Of a stretch of 36,502 bases of DNA, positions 1 through 8,014 are shown piece after piece. The notes under the pieces are model-generated. The model saw nothing but the letters and a program-made list of their open reading frames with translations, made no database searches and was not told the origin of the DNA. The stretch lies in NCBI GenBank assembly GCA_013140455.1, contig JABFSU010000065.1, forward strand, positions 1 through 36,502, read 5' to 3'. Position 1 is the first letter of the stretch. The number at the start of each line of letters is the position of its first letter. This DNA is from Nitrospira sp. Its GTDB lineage: Bacteria; Nitrospirota; Nitrospiria; Nitrospirales; Nitrospiraceae. A program made the translations under genes and the position numbers.

Positions 1-452
1 GGATCACACCGAAGCGGTCAGCCCCTATTGTGCCTTCGGCGACAACGGCACAGCCTGCACCACCGTCCTGAAGCCTTACGGGACCTATACGATGGAGTTT
101 CGGGTACTGAGTAATGGGACCGAAGTCGCGCGCCAATCCATCGTCGTCAACGCCACGACAGCAGTATCCGGCACTTCACCTTCGCCAGCTTCAGCCACGG
201 TCGGTCTGACCGTGGTCGGCTCGCCGACGTCGGGGCAGCCCTGGTCCGTCCAGGCCACGACGAACGCCGCGGGGGCCGTGTCGATGCAAGTCTGGGTCAA
301 CGGCCTCCTGGATCACACCGAAGCGGTCAGCCCCTATTGCGCCTTCGGCGACAACGGCACAGCCTGCACCACCGTCCTGAAGCCCAAGGGAACCTACACA
401 ATGGAGTTTCGGGTGCTGAGTAATGGGATTGAGGTCACGCGCCAGGCCATGG
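1..452 (+). repeat. 309-bp in-frame tandem repeat (one partial and one full copy visible)
   Basis: The sequence starting at base 1 (ggatcacaccgaagcggtca) reappears at base 310, in the same codon phase. The copies remain close to identical over about 140 bp; differences include tac versus ccc-aag near the LKP motif. The array probably continues to the left of the window. Confidence 0.7.
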
Positions 453-469
453 TCGTCACGGCAAAATAG
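2..469 (+). CDS. C-terminal part of a secreted repeat (Ig-like) protein, 5' end outside the window
   Basis: The reading frame is open from the left edge and ends with TAG at 467-469, so only the last ~155 codons are visible. The protein consists of repeated modules. The stretch beginning DHTEAVSPYCAFGDNG at base 2 recurs nearly unchanged from base 311, a period of 309 bp or 103 codons. Each module carries two cysteines (PYCAFGDNGTACTT) that could form a disulfide, and beta-rich text such as YTMEFRVLSNG, which suggests an extracellular Ig-like or jelly-roll fold. There is no membrane anchor or sorting motif at the C-terminus. I do not recognise the family. A surface or secreted adhesin-like or structural role is inference. 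The DNA copies are nearly identical, which points to recent duplication or gene conversion. Confidence 0.75.
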   Translation, partial: DHTEAVSPYCAFGDNGTACTTVLKPYGTYTMEFRVLSNGTEVARQSIVVNATTAVSGTSPSPASATVGLTVVGSPTSGQPWSVQATTNAAGAVSMQVWVNGLLDHTEAVSPYCAFGDNGTACTTVLKPKGTYTMEFRVLSNGIEVTRQAMVVTAK

Positions 470-478
470 GTGTACACC

Positions 479-713
479 ATGATGCACAGCCCTCGCGCTC
501 TGTGCACTGCCGCATTGGAACTCCTGCTGGGGCAGCAGCGTCGCTGATGCCCCCCGGGTGACCGAGACCCTGATCACGCGTGAAACGAACTCATCCATCA
601 GCCTGCCTGACGCCACTATCACCAAAGTCTATCTCGCCAGCATCGAAATCGCGACGACCTGGCAGCCACTGATTTCTCAAGCGATCGGCAGTCAAACCGG
701 ATTGAGGCACTGA
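479..713 (+). pseudogene. Possible decayed small secreted-protein gene
   Basis: The 420 bp between the repeat protein and the AsmA gene has no intact gene. An ATG at 479 opens only a 22-codon frame that stops at 545-547. A different frame carries a plausible protein-like stretch (VTETLITRETNSSISLPDA, then ITKVYLASIEIATTW) ending in TGA at 711-713, preceded by signal-peptide-like text but with no start codon. One frameshift would join the two, so this may be a broken gene. No family is recognised. The rest of the gap, 714-888, shows nothing I can name. Confidence 0.25.
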
Positions 714-888
714 TCTTCAAACCCACAATACCCAACACTGTCCTATCTCTCAATCTCCTTACCCCTCGCGTTCTCCGCCAGCCTTGCCGCCGTCATGATA
801 CCTGCACCCTACAGACGAACAGACCACTCTCCCGCATTGACCCTCTGCCTATTGCTTCCTATACTGCCAAGAGATCGGAGATGCGCTT

Positions 889-3225
889 GTGAAAATCGTC
901 GTCAGCCTGGTTATTGGACTCGTGCTCCTCGTCGGCGTGATCCTCGCGCTGCCGTTTCTCATCGATCTGAACCGATATCAAGATCAATACAAACCGCTGA
1001 TCGAAGAGGCCCTGAATCGCAAGATCCAACTCCAAGACATCCGCCTGACGATCTGGCCCCGCCTCGGCGCCCGTATCGGCGGGGTGACCATCCACGACGA
1101 TCCGGCCTTCAGTGCCGGGCCCTTTGCATCGCTGACGTCGTTGGACGTCGGGGTGAAACTCCTGCCGCTTCTGAGTAAGCAGGTGGAAGTCGAGGAGATC
1201 TCTCTCCGCGATCCGGTCATAACGGTCATCACCAACAAAAACGGCGTGATGAATGTGTCGACTATCGGGGCCAGGCCAGCGTCCTCATCCCCAGCAGAGC
1301 CTGGTCAGGTTCCGGCTTCCGGCGGAGATCCGTTGCAAATTCTGGCCTTGTTCGCCGTAGATCGCGTCTCCATCGAAGGCGGAACGCTGACCTATCGCGA
1401 TCTTTCGACGGCGCCGACCACGGAATACCAGGCACAGGACTTCGAACTGTTGTTGAAGTCCGTCCGTCTCGGGCAAACACCTTCGATCCATCTCAAGACC
1501 ACAGTGCTGCCCTACAATCTTCCGGTCACGCTGGACGGCGGATTCGGGCCGCTGGTCGAAACACTCGACGTGCAGCAGTACGACTTCGCGTTAGGATTCG
1601 GCAAGGTTGCGCTCGTAGTGAAGGGGGCTCTCGTTGGGGGCAGGTTGGATGCGACCTTGTCTGCTCCCGCCATCAATACGGCCGATCTTCCCGTCGCCCT
1701 GCCGCTGCAGAAACCGATGCTGATCAAAGATCTGCTGATAACCGCCAAGGCGCCTTACCCGCTCAAACAGAGCCGGTCGCCGCTGGAGCTGGCGGAAATC
1801 TTGAACCTGAGCCTGGCGCTCATCATGGGAAACTCCTCCATACAGGTCAAAGGGACCCTCCTCAACGGCCAGGCCAATGTGACCGTGTCATCCCCTTCAC
1901 TCAACACCGCTGATCTGCCGATCGCTGTCCCGCTGACCAAGCCGGTGGAGCTGAAGAATCTCACCGTCACGGCCAAGACACGTGTGCCGTTCAATCCGAC
2001 GGCGCCCCCATTGGAGATTACTGATGTCTCCGACCTGCGCGTCGCCGTCGCGCTAGGCCAGTCGCTGATCCATGTGAAAGGCACCGTCCTCAACGGCCAA
2101 GCCAATGTGACCGTGTCATCGCCTTCGGTGAATACCGCCGACTTGCCGGTCGCAGTCCCGCTGGCCAAACCGGTGGAGCTCAGGGATCTTTTCGTCACCG
2201 CCAAGATACGCGTGCCCTTCAATCCCGCTGCGCCGCCGTTGGAAATTGCCGACGTCTCCGACCTGCGCCTTGGAGTGATCCTGGGAAAATCTGTTCTGTC
2301 GGTCAAAGGCACCGTACTGGCCGGCCACGCGAATGTGACCCTCTCATCGCCCTCGGTGCAGACCGGCGATCTGCCGGTCGAAACCGGGCTCGCAAAATCC
2401 GTAGAGCTCAGAAATCTGCTCGTGAATGCCGATCTCAAGGGACCAAACGCGCGTCTTTCCAATGTCTCCTTTCAATTGTTCGACGGCCAGTTCAAGGCAG
2501 ATGGAGAGATGTCGACAGGCTCGCCGACTCCGCCGTTTCGCGGCAAGATCAAGATCGACGGACTCCAACTTGGCCCTGCGCTGGCGGCCATCAGTCCGGA
2601 CAGCACAGTCTCAATGAGCGGGACGGCGGCGATGGACTTGGCAGTCACAGGGCGCGGCTTCACCATGCCGGACTTGACCAAGGCGTTGGAAGGACCGGGA
2701 CATCTACGGATCAAGAACGGGAAGATCGAAGGGATCAACCTGATGGAAGAGGCAACGGCATTGCTGAAAGTTGCAGGCCTCTCACCCGATCGCCTCAAAA
2801 CGACTGCCTTCTCGGCGATCGAAACGGATGTCATGATCAAGCAGGGCCTCGTCAATGTGCAGAAACTTCTGATAGACAGCCACGATTTTCAGGCCACGGG
2901 CGCCGGCACCGTTGGATTCGACCAGGCACTCAACCTTGCCGTGAACCTGCACCTCTCCCCGGCCCTCAGCCAGAAACTGGCGGCGTCCTCACCCATTGCC
3001 AGAATCGCGCTGAAAGAAGGACGGCTCAGACTCCCCTTCCAGATCACCGGCACCATACAAGCTCCCGCCTACGGGTTGGATACAAAGGAACTGACAGGAA
3101 AAGTCCAGGAGCAGGTAAAAGAAAAGGTGAACGAGGCGGTCAAGGGCATCCTGGAGGGCACGACGAATCCCAAAGACCTTCAACAACAAGGCAAAGATCT
3201 GCTGAAAGGGCTGCTCGGCCGGTGA
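889..3225 (+). CDS. AsmA family protein with four 76-residue internal repeats
   Basis: This is a 778-residue envelope protein of the AsmA/TamB-like superfamily, whose members span the periplasm and are linked to lipid transport and outer-membrane assembly. The GTG start at 889 is preceded by GGAG at 877-880 with good spacing. Residues ~4-24 form one N-terminal membrane segment, followed by the typical AsmA N-terminal region (LNRYQDQYKPLIEEALNRKI). Residues ~245-548 are four consecutive 76-residue repeats with the recurring pattern NVTVSSPSxNTADLPxAxPL. The C-terminus (~550-720) resembles the AsmA C-terminal domain (LRIKNGKIEGINL). The tail is rich in Lys and Gln and may be a coiled coil. The family call is firm; the substrate is unknown. 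Confidence 0.85.
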   Translation: MKIVVSLVIGLVLLVGVILALPFLIDLNRYQDQYKPLIEEALNRKIQLQDIRLTIWPRLGARIGGVTIHDDPAFSAGPFASLTSLDVGVKLLPLLSKQVEVEEISLRDPVITVITNKNGVMNVSTIGARPASSSPAEPGQVPASGGDPLQILALFAVDRVSIEGGTLTYRDLSTAPTTEYQAQDFELLLKSVRLGQTPSIHLKTTVLPYNLPVTLDGGFGPLVETLDVQQYDFALGFGKVALVVKGALVGGRLDATLSAPAINTADLPVALPLQKPMLIKDLLITAKAPYPLKQSRSPLELAEILNLSLALIMGNSSIQVKGTLLNGQANVTVSSPSLNTADLPIAVPLTKPVELKNLTVTAKTRVPFNPTAPPLEITDVSDLRVAVALGQSLIHVKGTVLNGQANVTVSSPSVNTADLPVAVPLAKPVELRDLFVTAKIRVPFNPAAPPLEIADVSDLRLGVILGKSVLSVKGTVLAGHANVTLSSPSVQTGDLPVETGLAKSVELRNLLVNADLKGPNARLSNVSFQLFDGQFKADGEMSTGSPTPPFRGKIKIDGLQLGPALAAISPDSTVSMSGTAAMDLAVTGRGFTMPDLTKALEGPGHLRIKNGKIEGINLMEEATALLKVAGLSPDRLKTTAFSAIETDVMIKQGLVNVQKLLIDSHDFQATGAGTVGFDQALNLAVNLHLSPALSQKLAASSPIARIALKEGRLRLPFQITGTIQAPAYGLDTKELTGKVQEQVKEKVNEAVKGILEGTTNPKDLQQQGKDLLKGLLGR
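1621..2532 (+). repeat. Four 228-bp in-frame repeats inside the AsmA gene
   Basis: Equivalent codons fall at 1630, 1858, 2086 and 2314, exactly 228 bp (76 codons) apart. Copies 2 and 3 are the most alike at the DNA level, sharing long near-identical runs around GQANVTVSSPS. Copies 1 and 4 are more diverged. This is consistent with stepwise internal duplication that lengthens a beta-groove protein. Confidence 0.75.
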
Positions 3226-3315
3226 GATCGGCAATCGGCGTGCGCGAACGAGCCATACAGCAGAGACTCCCGCCTCCATGTCCCCGGCTTATTCCCAGTG
3301 ATGTTTGTGAGCGTG

Positions 3316-4050
3316 TTACGGCAGAATGATCGCCGGCTCGGCATAACCGATGGCTTTGAGCGTCGTTTCGATCGCATCCACCATCGGCGGAGGACCACAG
3401 AGAAAGATGACCGTATTGGCGCCGGGCGGCGGGAGATGCGTGCGGAGCGTCGTCTCGCTGATGCGGCCGGTCCCGTGGGGCCAGTCGGCCGGCGGTTCGC
3501 TCAAGACATGGTGGCAATGGAAGTTCGCATGTGCGCGTGCGTAGGCATCCCACTCTTCGCGGAAAATAATGTCCGCCTCGGTCTTGTTGGCATAGAGCAG
3601 GAACAATTCGACGTTCAGGCTCCGGGCAAGAATCCCACGAATGATCGCAATCATCGGCGTGATGCCGGACCCACCGGCCACAAAGCCGACTTTCGTCGCC
3701 ATCCCGTCCACCCAATGCCCCCCGGGATTCGGCCCGCTCATCAACACCGTCTCGCCGACCTGCCGATCATGAAGATAGCGCGAGATCACACCGGTCTCGT
3801 ACCGTTTCACGGTGAGATCGAAGGAGCCCGTGGCGCCGGGCATCGACGACGGCGTATAGGGCCGCTTCACCGGCTTGCCGTCGATCGTCGCGTGGACGTA
3901 GAGATGGTCGCCGGGCAGCATGTCCAGCGTGGCGTTCTCGGGCAGGGCAAAGCAGAAGGTCTTCGTGTCATGGGTGTCGCGATGTATCGCCGTGAGCGTG
4001 TACGGCACCGGCGTTTTTGATTTGATACGCGTGACTGGCTCAGGAATCAT
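3316..4050 (-). CDS. FAD/NAD(P)-binding oxidoreductase (FNR / cytochrome b5 reductase-like)
   Basis: This 244-residue protein has the two-domain ferredoxin-NADP reductase fold. The FAD-binding motif RPYTP is at residues 63-67. The nucleotide-binding loop GGSGITP is at ~127-132, and the C-terminal CGPPPM signature of the pyridine-nucleotide domain is at 218-223. It has no 2Fe-2S ferredoxin domain and no signal peptide, so it is predicted to be a soluble cytoplasmic electron-transfer reductase acting on an unidentified partner. It converges with the AsmA gene; the 90-bp gap holds no clear terminator. The start is the first ATG and has only a weak ribosome site. A second enzyme of the same superfamily lies at 32797-33531. 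Confidence 0.85.
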   Translation of the reverse strand: MIPEPVTRIKSKTPVPYTLTAIHRDTHDTKTFCFALPENATLDMLPGDHLYVHATIDGKPVKRPYTPSSMPGATGSFDLTVKRYETGVISRYLHDRQVGETVLMSGPNPGGHWVDGMATKVGFVAGGSGITPMIAIIRGILARSLNVELFLLYANKTEADIIFREEWDAYARAHANFHCHHVLSEPPADWPHGTGRISETTLRTHLPPPGANTVIFLCGPPPMVDAIETTLKAIGYAEPAIILP

Positions 4051-4145
4051 AAGCCCATCATACGAGCCTTAGCGCATGGTCGCAATGGAGGGAATACACA
4101 GGGTGCGCGGTGAGGTGAGAATTCTGACGCCGATGCCGTCTCGCG

Positions 4146-4709
4146 TCAAAACCGATAACTGAGTTCGATCATATGAAGATCGAATCCACGGCCCTTATCG
4201 CCGTAGAGCGTGGCATCGGACAGATGATGAAACCAATAACCCACGCCGATACCCTGATAGACCTTCGCTCGAAGCGCGATATCGCCGACCACCTGGAAGG
4301 CGCCTCCCATCTCCTGGTGGTCGAAGTGGTGGATGGAGAGGAGTGCGACACCTGCCCCGACCTCTAAGGAGAGCCAGCCGTCTTTCTTCCCCAATACCAC
4401 TCCAGGCACCACCGTGGCGATAAAGGCCGTATCATCCGATGCGCCCAACGCGCCGACACTGCCCATCAGCCTGGTGCCGATACCCCATCCGGAGTCAGAG
4501 TACCATCCCCAGGGGAGCGACCAGTTGGCCATCAGGTCGTACTCCTTGAAGAATTGCGTCTCCTTCTTTCCGATAGGAGAGCTTCCGCTCGCTCCCCCGC
4601 GCAGCCCGATGCTCTCCAAGCGGATCTCATCCGCCTGAATCAACGGAGGAGCCACCAGAAATACGACGAGCCAGATCATCACGATCCGCAGCCACGCCGC
4701 GCTCCTCAC
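4146..4709 (-). CDS. PagL-like acyloxyacyl hydrolase (lipid A 3-O-deacylase family), predicted outer membrane
   Basis: The protein has a signal peptide (IVMIWLVVFLVAPPLIQA) followed by an outer-membrane beta-barrel-like sequence ending in LSYRF, a typical terminal aromatic strand. Near the C-terminus, FHHLSDA matches the His-x-Ser catalytic neighbourhood of PagL enzymes, which remove a 3-O acyl chain from lipid A. The frame stays open upstream to 4952, but that part is Cys/His/Arg-rich, does not look like protein, and contains the promoter and palindrome described below. I therefore place the start near the GTG at 4707-4709; CTG or ATG codons just downstream (ATG 4679) are alternatives. No good ribosome site decides it. 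Family fairly sure, exact start unsure. Confidence 0.65.
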   Translation of the reverse strand: MRSAAWLRIVMIWLVVFLVAPPLIQADEIRLESIGLRGGASGSSPIGKKETQFFKEYDLMANWSLPWGWYSDSGWGIGTRLMGSVGALGASDDTAFIATVVPGVVLGKKDGWLSLEVGAGVALLSIHHFDHQEMGGAFQVVGDIALRAKVYQGIGVGYWFHHLSDATLYGDKGRGFDLHMIELSYRF

Positions 4710-4833
4710 GCGGGAACGGATCTGAACGATGCGATCGACCAGGCAGGCGCCGTCAGACAGAGAAACGCCACTGGTCTTCGAGTAGTGGGGAGCGTAATGA
4801 ATCGCCGTAGTCTCTCGGGTGTGCAGGCGCGTT

Positions 4834-4857
4834 CGATCTATTGCATGCGATAGATCG
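4834..4857. promoter_or_regulatory. 24-bp palindrome, candidate operator
   Basis: The arms cgatctat and atagatcg flank a gcatgc core. Eleven of twelve base pairs are symmetrical about 4845.5. It lies ~20 bp downstream of the predicted promoter for the PagL-like gene, where a bound repressor would block transcription, or where the transcript would fold. The cognate regulator is unknown. Confidence 0.4.
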
Positions 4858-4876
4858 TGAAAACGCACCCATCTAT

Positions 4877-4905
4877 ACCATACAAGGCAGGGGACCACTT
4901 CGCAA
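4877..4905 (-). promoter_or_regulatory. Predicted sigma-70-type promoter for the PagL-like gene
   Basis: Reading the minus strand, TTGCGA (4905-4900) is separated by 17 bp from TATGGT (4882-4877). Transcription would start near 4870 and run through the 24-bp palindrome before reaching the gene, leaving a leader of ~160 nt. The same -35 hexamer occurs in front of the next gene at 5443. Confidence 0.45.
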
Positions 4906-5050
4906 CAAAAGCATGAAACGGGAGAAACCGTGAACGGGGAACGAGCCATCACTCCACCTCGTGTGTCGCGACGGGCAGGTCAGACTGAAGACCGCTCTCG
5001 AAGAACGCAGACGACGCGAAGAGTCACACCCCATAAGAAACACGTGCGCG

Positions 5051-5374
5051 CTAGCGTACACCGGCCGGAGAGCCACTGCTCCCGGCGTCGGGGACTTGTA
5101 AGATGATCGAAAGCGCGCGCCGATCCTCACCGACCTGCGCCACGATCTTGTCGCCGGTCTTGAGTCGTCCGGCCACCACACCCTCAATTTTGGTGTCAGG
5201 AGTCACCACAAGACGCATTTCGTGACCGGAGAATTCTTTCACGATCAGCTCGTTGCCTTCCCAATACATCACATCCGCTTTGATCGCGGTGGGTGCAGTC
5301 GACGCGGAGCCTTCTAAAGCTGCTGCGGGAATGACTGAAACAAGGACAAGATAGAGTGCGAGAAAAAGTGCCAT
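5051..5374 (-). CDS. Small periplasmic protein, DUF5666/OB-like
   Basis: This is a 107-residue protein with a clear signal peptide (residues 1-22, ending PAAALEG). A single small beta domain follows (WEGNELIVKEF, MRLVVTPDTKI, GRLKTGDKIVAQV), in the style of short OB-fold or DUF5666-like periplasmic proteins. I choose ATG 5374 over the longer frame (to 5515) because a strong ribosome site, GAGGGAGG, sits seven bases upstream and the signal peptide starts exactly there. The mature C-terminus is Gly/Ser-rich. The function is unknown; small periplasmic proteins of this look, carrying a TPDTKI-type core, are common in this kind of genome. Confidence 0.7.
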   Translation of the reverse strand: MALFLALYLVLVSVIPAAALEGSASTAPTAIKADVMYWEGNELIVKEFSGHEMRLVVTPDTKIEGVVAGRLKTGDKIVAQVGEDRRALSIILQVPDAGSSGSPAGVR

Positions 5375-5414
5375 CACCAACCTCCCTCTAGATAGATATT
5401 GAACGGATGTCCAT

Positions 5415-5443
5415 ATCATACGTTCCCGCACACACACTCGCAA
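5415..5443 (-). promoter_or_regulatory. Predicted sigma-70-type promoter for the small periplasmic gene
   Basis: On the minus strand TTGCGA (5443-5438), a 17-bp spacer and TATGAT (5420-5415) form a near-consensus promoter. The predicted start near 5408 gives a leader of ~35 nt carrying the GAGGGAGG ribosome site. Confidence 0.5.
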
Positions 5444-5507
5444 CCGGGGAAGCGGACCGCCTGTCGCGTCTGCATCGGAGGTACCGTGACACGGCAAACC
5501 CCACGGC

Positions 5508-5536
5508 TTGTACAAAGACCGATGTTTTGCTAGGGT
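5508..5536 (+). promoter_or_regulatory. Predicted sigma-70-type promoter for the ATP-grasp/alpha-E pair
   Basis: TTGTAC (5508-5513), a 17-bp spacer and TAGGGT (5531-5536), preceded by TGC as an extended -10. It lies 27 bp upstream of the ATP-grasp start and diverges from the promoter at 5415-5443. Confidence 0.45.
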
Positions 5537-5562
5537 GACCGTGCCTGTCGCGAGGAATCGCT

Positions 5563-6987
5563 ATGAAATTCTCCCAGTACGACCCCGGCCAGTTCTACGA
5601 CGAACTCTATGAGGGGACCGGACAGCCGCGGCCCGGGAGCAGGCTCCTGCTGCGCAAGTTTGCGTCACTCCCCGAAGGGGAACTGAGAAAACGCCAGCAA
5701 GCCGCCGAACGCGTCATCCTCAACATGGGCATGACGTTCGGCGTCTACGGAAGCGACGACGGACACGAGCAGATCTTCCCTTTCGACATCGTGCCGCGCA
5801 TCGTCGAACCCTCGGATTGGGCCCATATCGAATCCGGGCTCCGGCAACGCCTCCGCGCGCTCAATCTCTTTATCGACGATGTGTACCATGAGCAAAAGAT
5901 CCTCAAGGACGGCGTCATCCCCGGCGAACTCGTGTATTCCAGCAAAGGATTTCTGAAGGCCTGTTGTGGCCTCAAGCCCCCGCGCGGCATCTGGTGCCAT
6001 ATTGCGGGAATCGACCTCGTCCGCATCGGCGACGGCCGCTATTATGTCCTGGAAGACAACATGCGATGCCCCTCCGGCGTTGCATACGTCCTGGAAGCCA
6101 GGCAGGTGATGAAGCGGACGTTTCCCGAACTCTTCGGCGCCTATCGCGTGCGACCGGTCGATGACTACCCAAGCCATCTCCTGGACACACTCCGCTATCT
6201 GTCGGACCTCCCCGACCCCACCGTCGTGATTCTCACCCCCGGCATGTTCAATTCGGCCTATTACGAACATTCCTTGCTTGCGCAGAAAATGGGCGTGGAA
6301 CTGGTCGAAGCCAACGACCTTGCCGTGATCGATGGCTACGTCCACATGCGCACGACCAAAGGCTCTCAACGCGTGGATGTCATTTACCGGCGCATCAACG
6401 ACGACTATCTGGACCCCCTCGCCTTCCGCCCCGATTCCATGCTCGGCGTCCCCGGCCTGATGGAGGCCTATCAAAAAGGGCACGTGGCGCTCGCCAACGC
6501 GCCCGGCACCGGAGTCTCGGACGACAAGGCGATCTATGCGTACGTGCCGAAGATCATCAATTACTACCTGGCGGAAGAACCGATCCTCCCCAATGTCCCG
6601 ACCTACCTCTGCTCGGAACGGCAGGACCGGGCCTATGTCCTCGAACATTTGGACCAACTGGTGGTAAAAGCGACGAATGAGGCCGGCGGCTATGGGATGC
6701 TCATCGGCCCGCACGCCTCGAAGCAGGAACGCGACGAATACGCCAAACGCATCGAAGCCGACCCGCGCAACTATATCGCTCAACCCACGCTGGCGCTCTC
6801 ACGTGTCCCCACGCTCGTGGACGATCATCTCGAAGGGCGGCATGTCGATCTGCGCCCCTACGTGCTGTACGGTCGCGAGATCTTCGTCCTACCGGGAGGC
6901 ATGACCAGGGTCGCGCTGAGAAAAGGCTCTCTGGTGGTGAATTCATCTCAAGGCGGAGGCAACAAAGACACATGGGTGCTCTCATGA
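5563..6987 (+). CDS. Circularly permuted ATP-grasp type 2 protein of the Anbu locus
   Basis: This 474-residue protein has the usual length for COG2308 circularly permuted ATP-grasp proteins. Visible signatures are LEDNMRCPSGVAYVLEAR (~residues 163-180), KATNEAGGYGMLIG (~369-382), HVDLRPYVLYG (~427-437) and the terminal VNSSQGGGNKDTWVLS. ATP-grasp enzymes activate a carboxylate with ATP to form an amide or peptide bond. In this family context a role in peptide ligation or tagging has been proposed but not shown. The start ATG has GAGGAA upstream. It is followed 22 bp later by the alpha-E gene. These two, with the convergent Anbu and transglutaminase genes, form the conserved Anbu neighbourhood. 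Confidence 0.9.
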   Translation: MKFSQYDPGQFYDELYEGTGQPRPGSRLLLRKFASLPEGELRKRQQAAERVILNMGMTFGVYGSDDGHEQIFPFDIVPRIVEPSDWAHIESGLRQRLRALNLFIDDVYHEQKILKDGVIPGELVYSSKGFLKACCGLKPPRGIWCHIAGIDLVRIGDGRYYVLEDNMRCPSGVAYVLEARQVMKRTFPELFGAYRVRPVDDYPSHLLDTLRYLSDLPDPTVVILTPGMFNSAYYEHSLLAQKMGVELVEANDLAVIDGYVHMRTTKGSQRVDVIYRRINDDYLDPLAFRPDSMLGVPGLMEAYQKGHVALANAPGTGVSDDKAIYAYVPKIINYYLAEEPILPNVPTYLCSERQDRAYVLEHLDQLVVKATNEAGGYGMLIGPHASKQERDEYAKRIEADPRNYIAQPTLALSRVPTLVDDHLEGRHVDLRPYVLYGREIFVLPGGMTRVALRKGSLVVNSSQGGGNKDTWVLS

Positions 6988-7009
6988 CGTCCGCACCGTC
7001 CGGAGACCG

Positions 7010-7990
7010 ATGCTGAGCCGCGTGGCGAGTTCCATCTTCTGGTTGAACCGCTATATCGAGCGGGCGGAGAACTATGCCCGCTTCATCGAGGTGAATCTCA
7101 ATCTCTCGCTCGACCTGCCCAGAGGCACGGCGGAACAATGGGAACCCCTGGTCGCCACCACCGGCGACCACGAGGCCTTCATCGCGCGCTACGGGAAAGC
7201 CACCAAAGAGACCGTGATCCAGTTCCTCGCCACCGATGCCGCCAATCCCAATTCGATTCTCTCCTGCCTGGCCTCCGCGCGAGAGAATGCGCGATCGGTC
7301 AGGGAAATCATTTCCACCGACACGTGGGAGCAGGTCAACCGGTTTCACCTCCAGGTCAGAGACTCCGTCGCGCGCGGGCTCTCCACCCAGAATCTCCACA
7401 CGTTTCTCACGGACGTCAAAGCGAACAGCCATCTTTTTCTCGGCATTACCGATGCGACCATGTCGCACGGGGAAGGCTGGCACTTTGCCAGACTCGGCCG
7501 TCTGCTCGAACGCGCAGACAAGACCTCCCGGATTCTCGACGTGAAATATTTCATGCTGCTCCCGACCGTCGCCGAAGTCGGCACGCCGTTCGATATCATC
7601 CAGTGGTCGGCCTTGTTGAAGTCAGCCAGCGCCCTGGAAATGTATTGCAAACAGCACGGACGTATCGCGCCCAACCCCGTGGCCGAATTCCTGATTCTCA
7701 ATCCGAACTTTCCGCGAGCCATCCGCTATTGCCTCATCAAGGCTGAGGACTCGCTGCATGCGATTGCCGGATCGGAAAGCGACCGGCATAACAATCTCGC
7801 GGGAAAGCGGTTAGGGCGGCTGCGGTCGGACATGGACTATATCGATATGGCCGAGATCTTATCGGGCGGGTTGCATGAATTTTTCGACAGCTTTCAATTC
7901 AAGCTCAATCGGACCGACGACGCGATCTACGAAACGTTCTTTGCGCTGCGCCCGGTCGACAGAGTGATGACGAAGGAGAAAATTCAGTGA
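7010..7990 (+). CDS. Alpha-E domain protein (DUF403 family) of the Anbu locus
   Basis: This is a 326-residue, almost entirely helical protein. The N-terminal signature LSRVASSIFWLNRYIERAENYARFIEV is the hallmark of alpha-E proteins. A second conserved block surrounds HFARLGRLLERADKTSRILD (~residues 160-180), giving a repeated R-x-x-ERA pattern. It has no known catalytic motif and is normally encoded directly after, or fused to, the circularly permuted ATP-grasp protein. It probably acts as a partner or scaffold for that enzyme. The ribosome site GGAGA lies ahead of ATG 7010. The stop is 21 bp from the convergent transglutaminase stop, with a stem-loop between. Confidence 0.9.
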   Translation: MLSRVASSIFWLNRYIERAENYARFIEVNLNLSLDLPRGTAEQWEPLVATTGDHEAFIARYGKATKETVIQFLATDAANPNSILSCLASARENARSVREIISTDTWEQVNRFHLQVRDSVARGLSTQNLHTFLTDVKANSHLFLGITDATMSHGEGWHFARLGRLLERADKTSRILDVKYFMLLPTVAEVGTPFDIIQWSALLKSASALEMYCKQHGRIAPNPVAEFLILNPNFPRAIRYCLIKAEDSLHAIAGSESDRHNNLAGKRLGRLRSDMDYIDMAEILSGGLHEFFDSFQFKLNRTDDAIYETFFALRPVDRVMTKEKIQ

Positions 7991-8014
7991 GCCGCAGTGT
8001 TCGCAAGCGGCTTA
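7988..8014. terminator. Stem-loop between convergent Anbu-locus genes
   Basis: Arms agccgc and gcggct (7990-7995 / 8007-8012) pair across the 21-bp gap between two facing stop codons. A weaker extension overlaps both stops. There is no T-run, so it is at best a weak bidirectional terminator. Confidence 0.3.

Noticed and set aside
4834-4857. Palindrome as a LuxR-type box
   Set aside because: It lacks the CTGT-N10-ACAG half-site pattern; only a generic operator call is justified.
4710-4952. N-terminal extension of the PagL-like protein up to 4952
   Set aside because: It would place ~80 Cys/His/Arg-rich residues before the signal peptide and include the promoter and palindrome.
5665-6783. 372-codon minus-strand frame opposite the ATP-grasp gene
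   Set aside because: Shadow of a strongly conserved gene; no domain recognisable.
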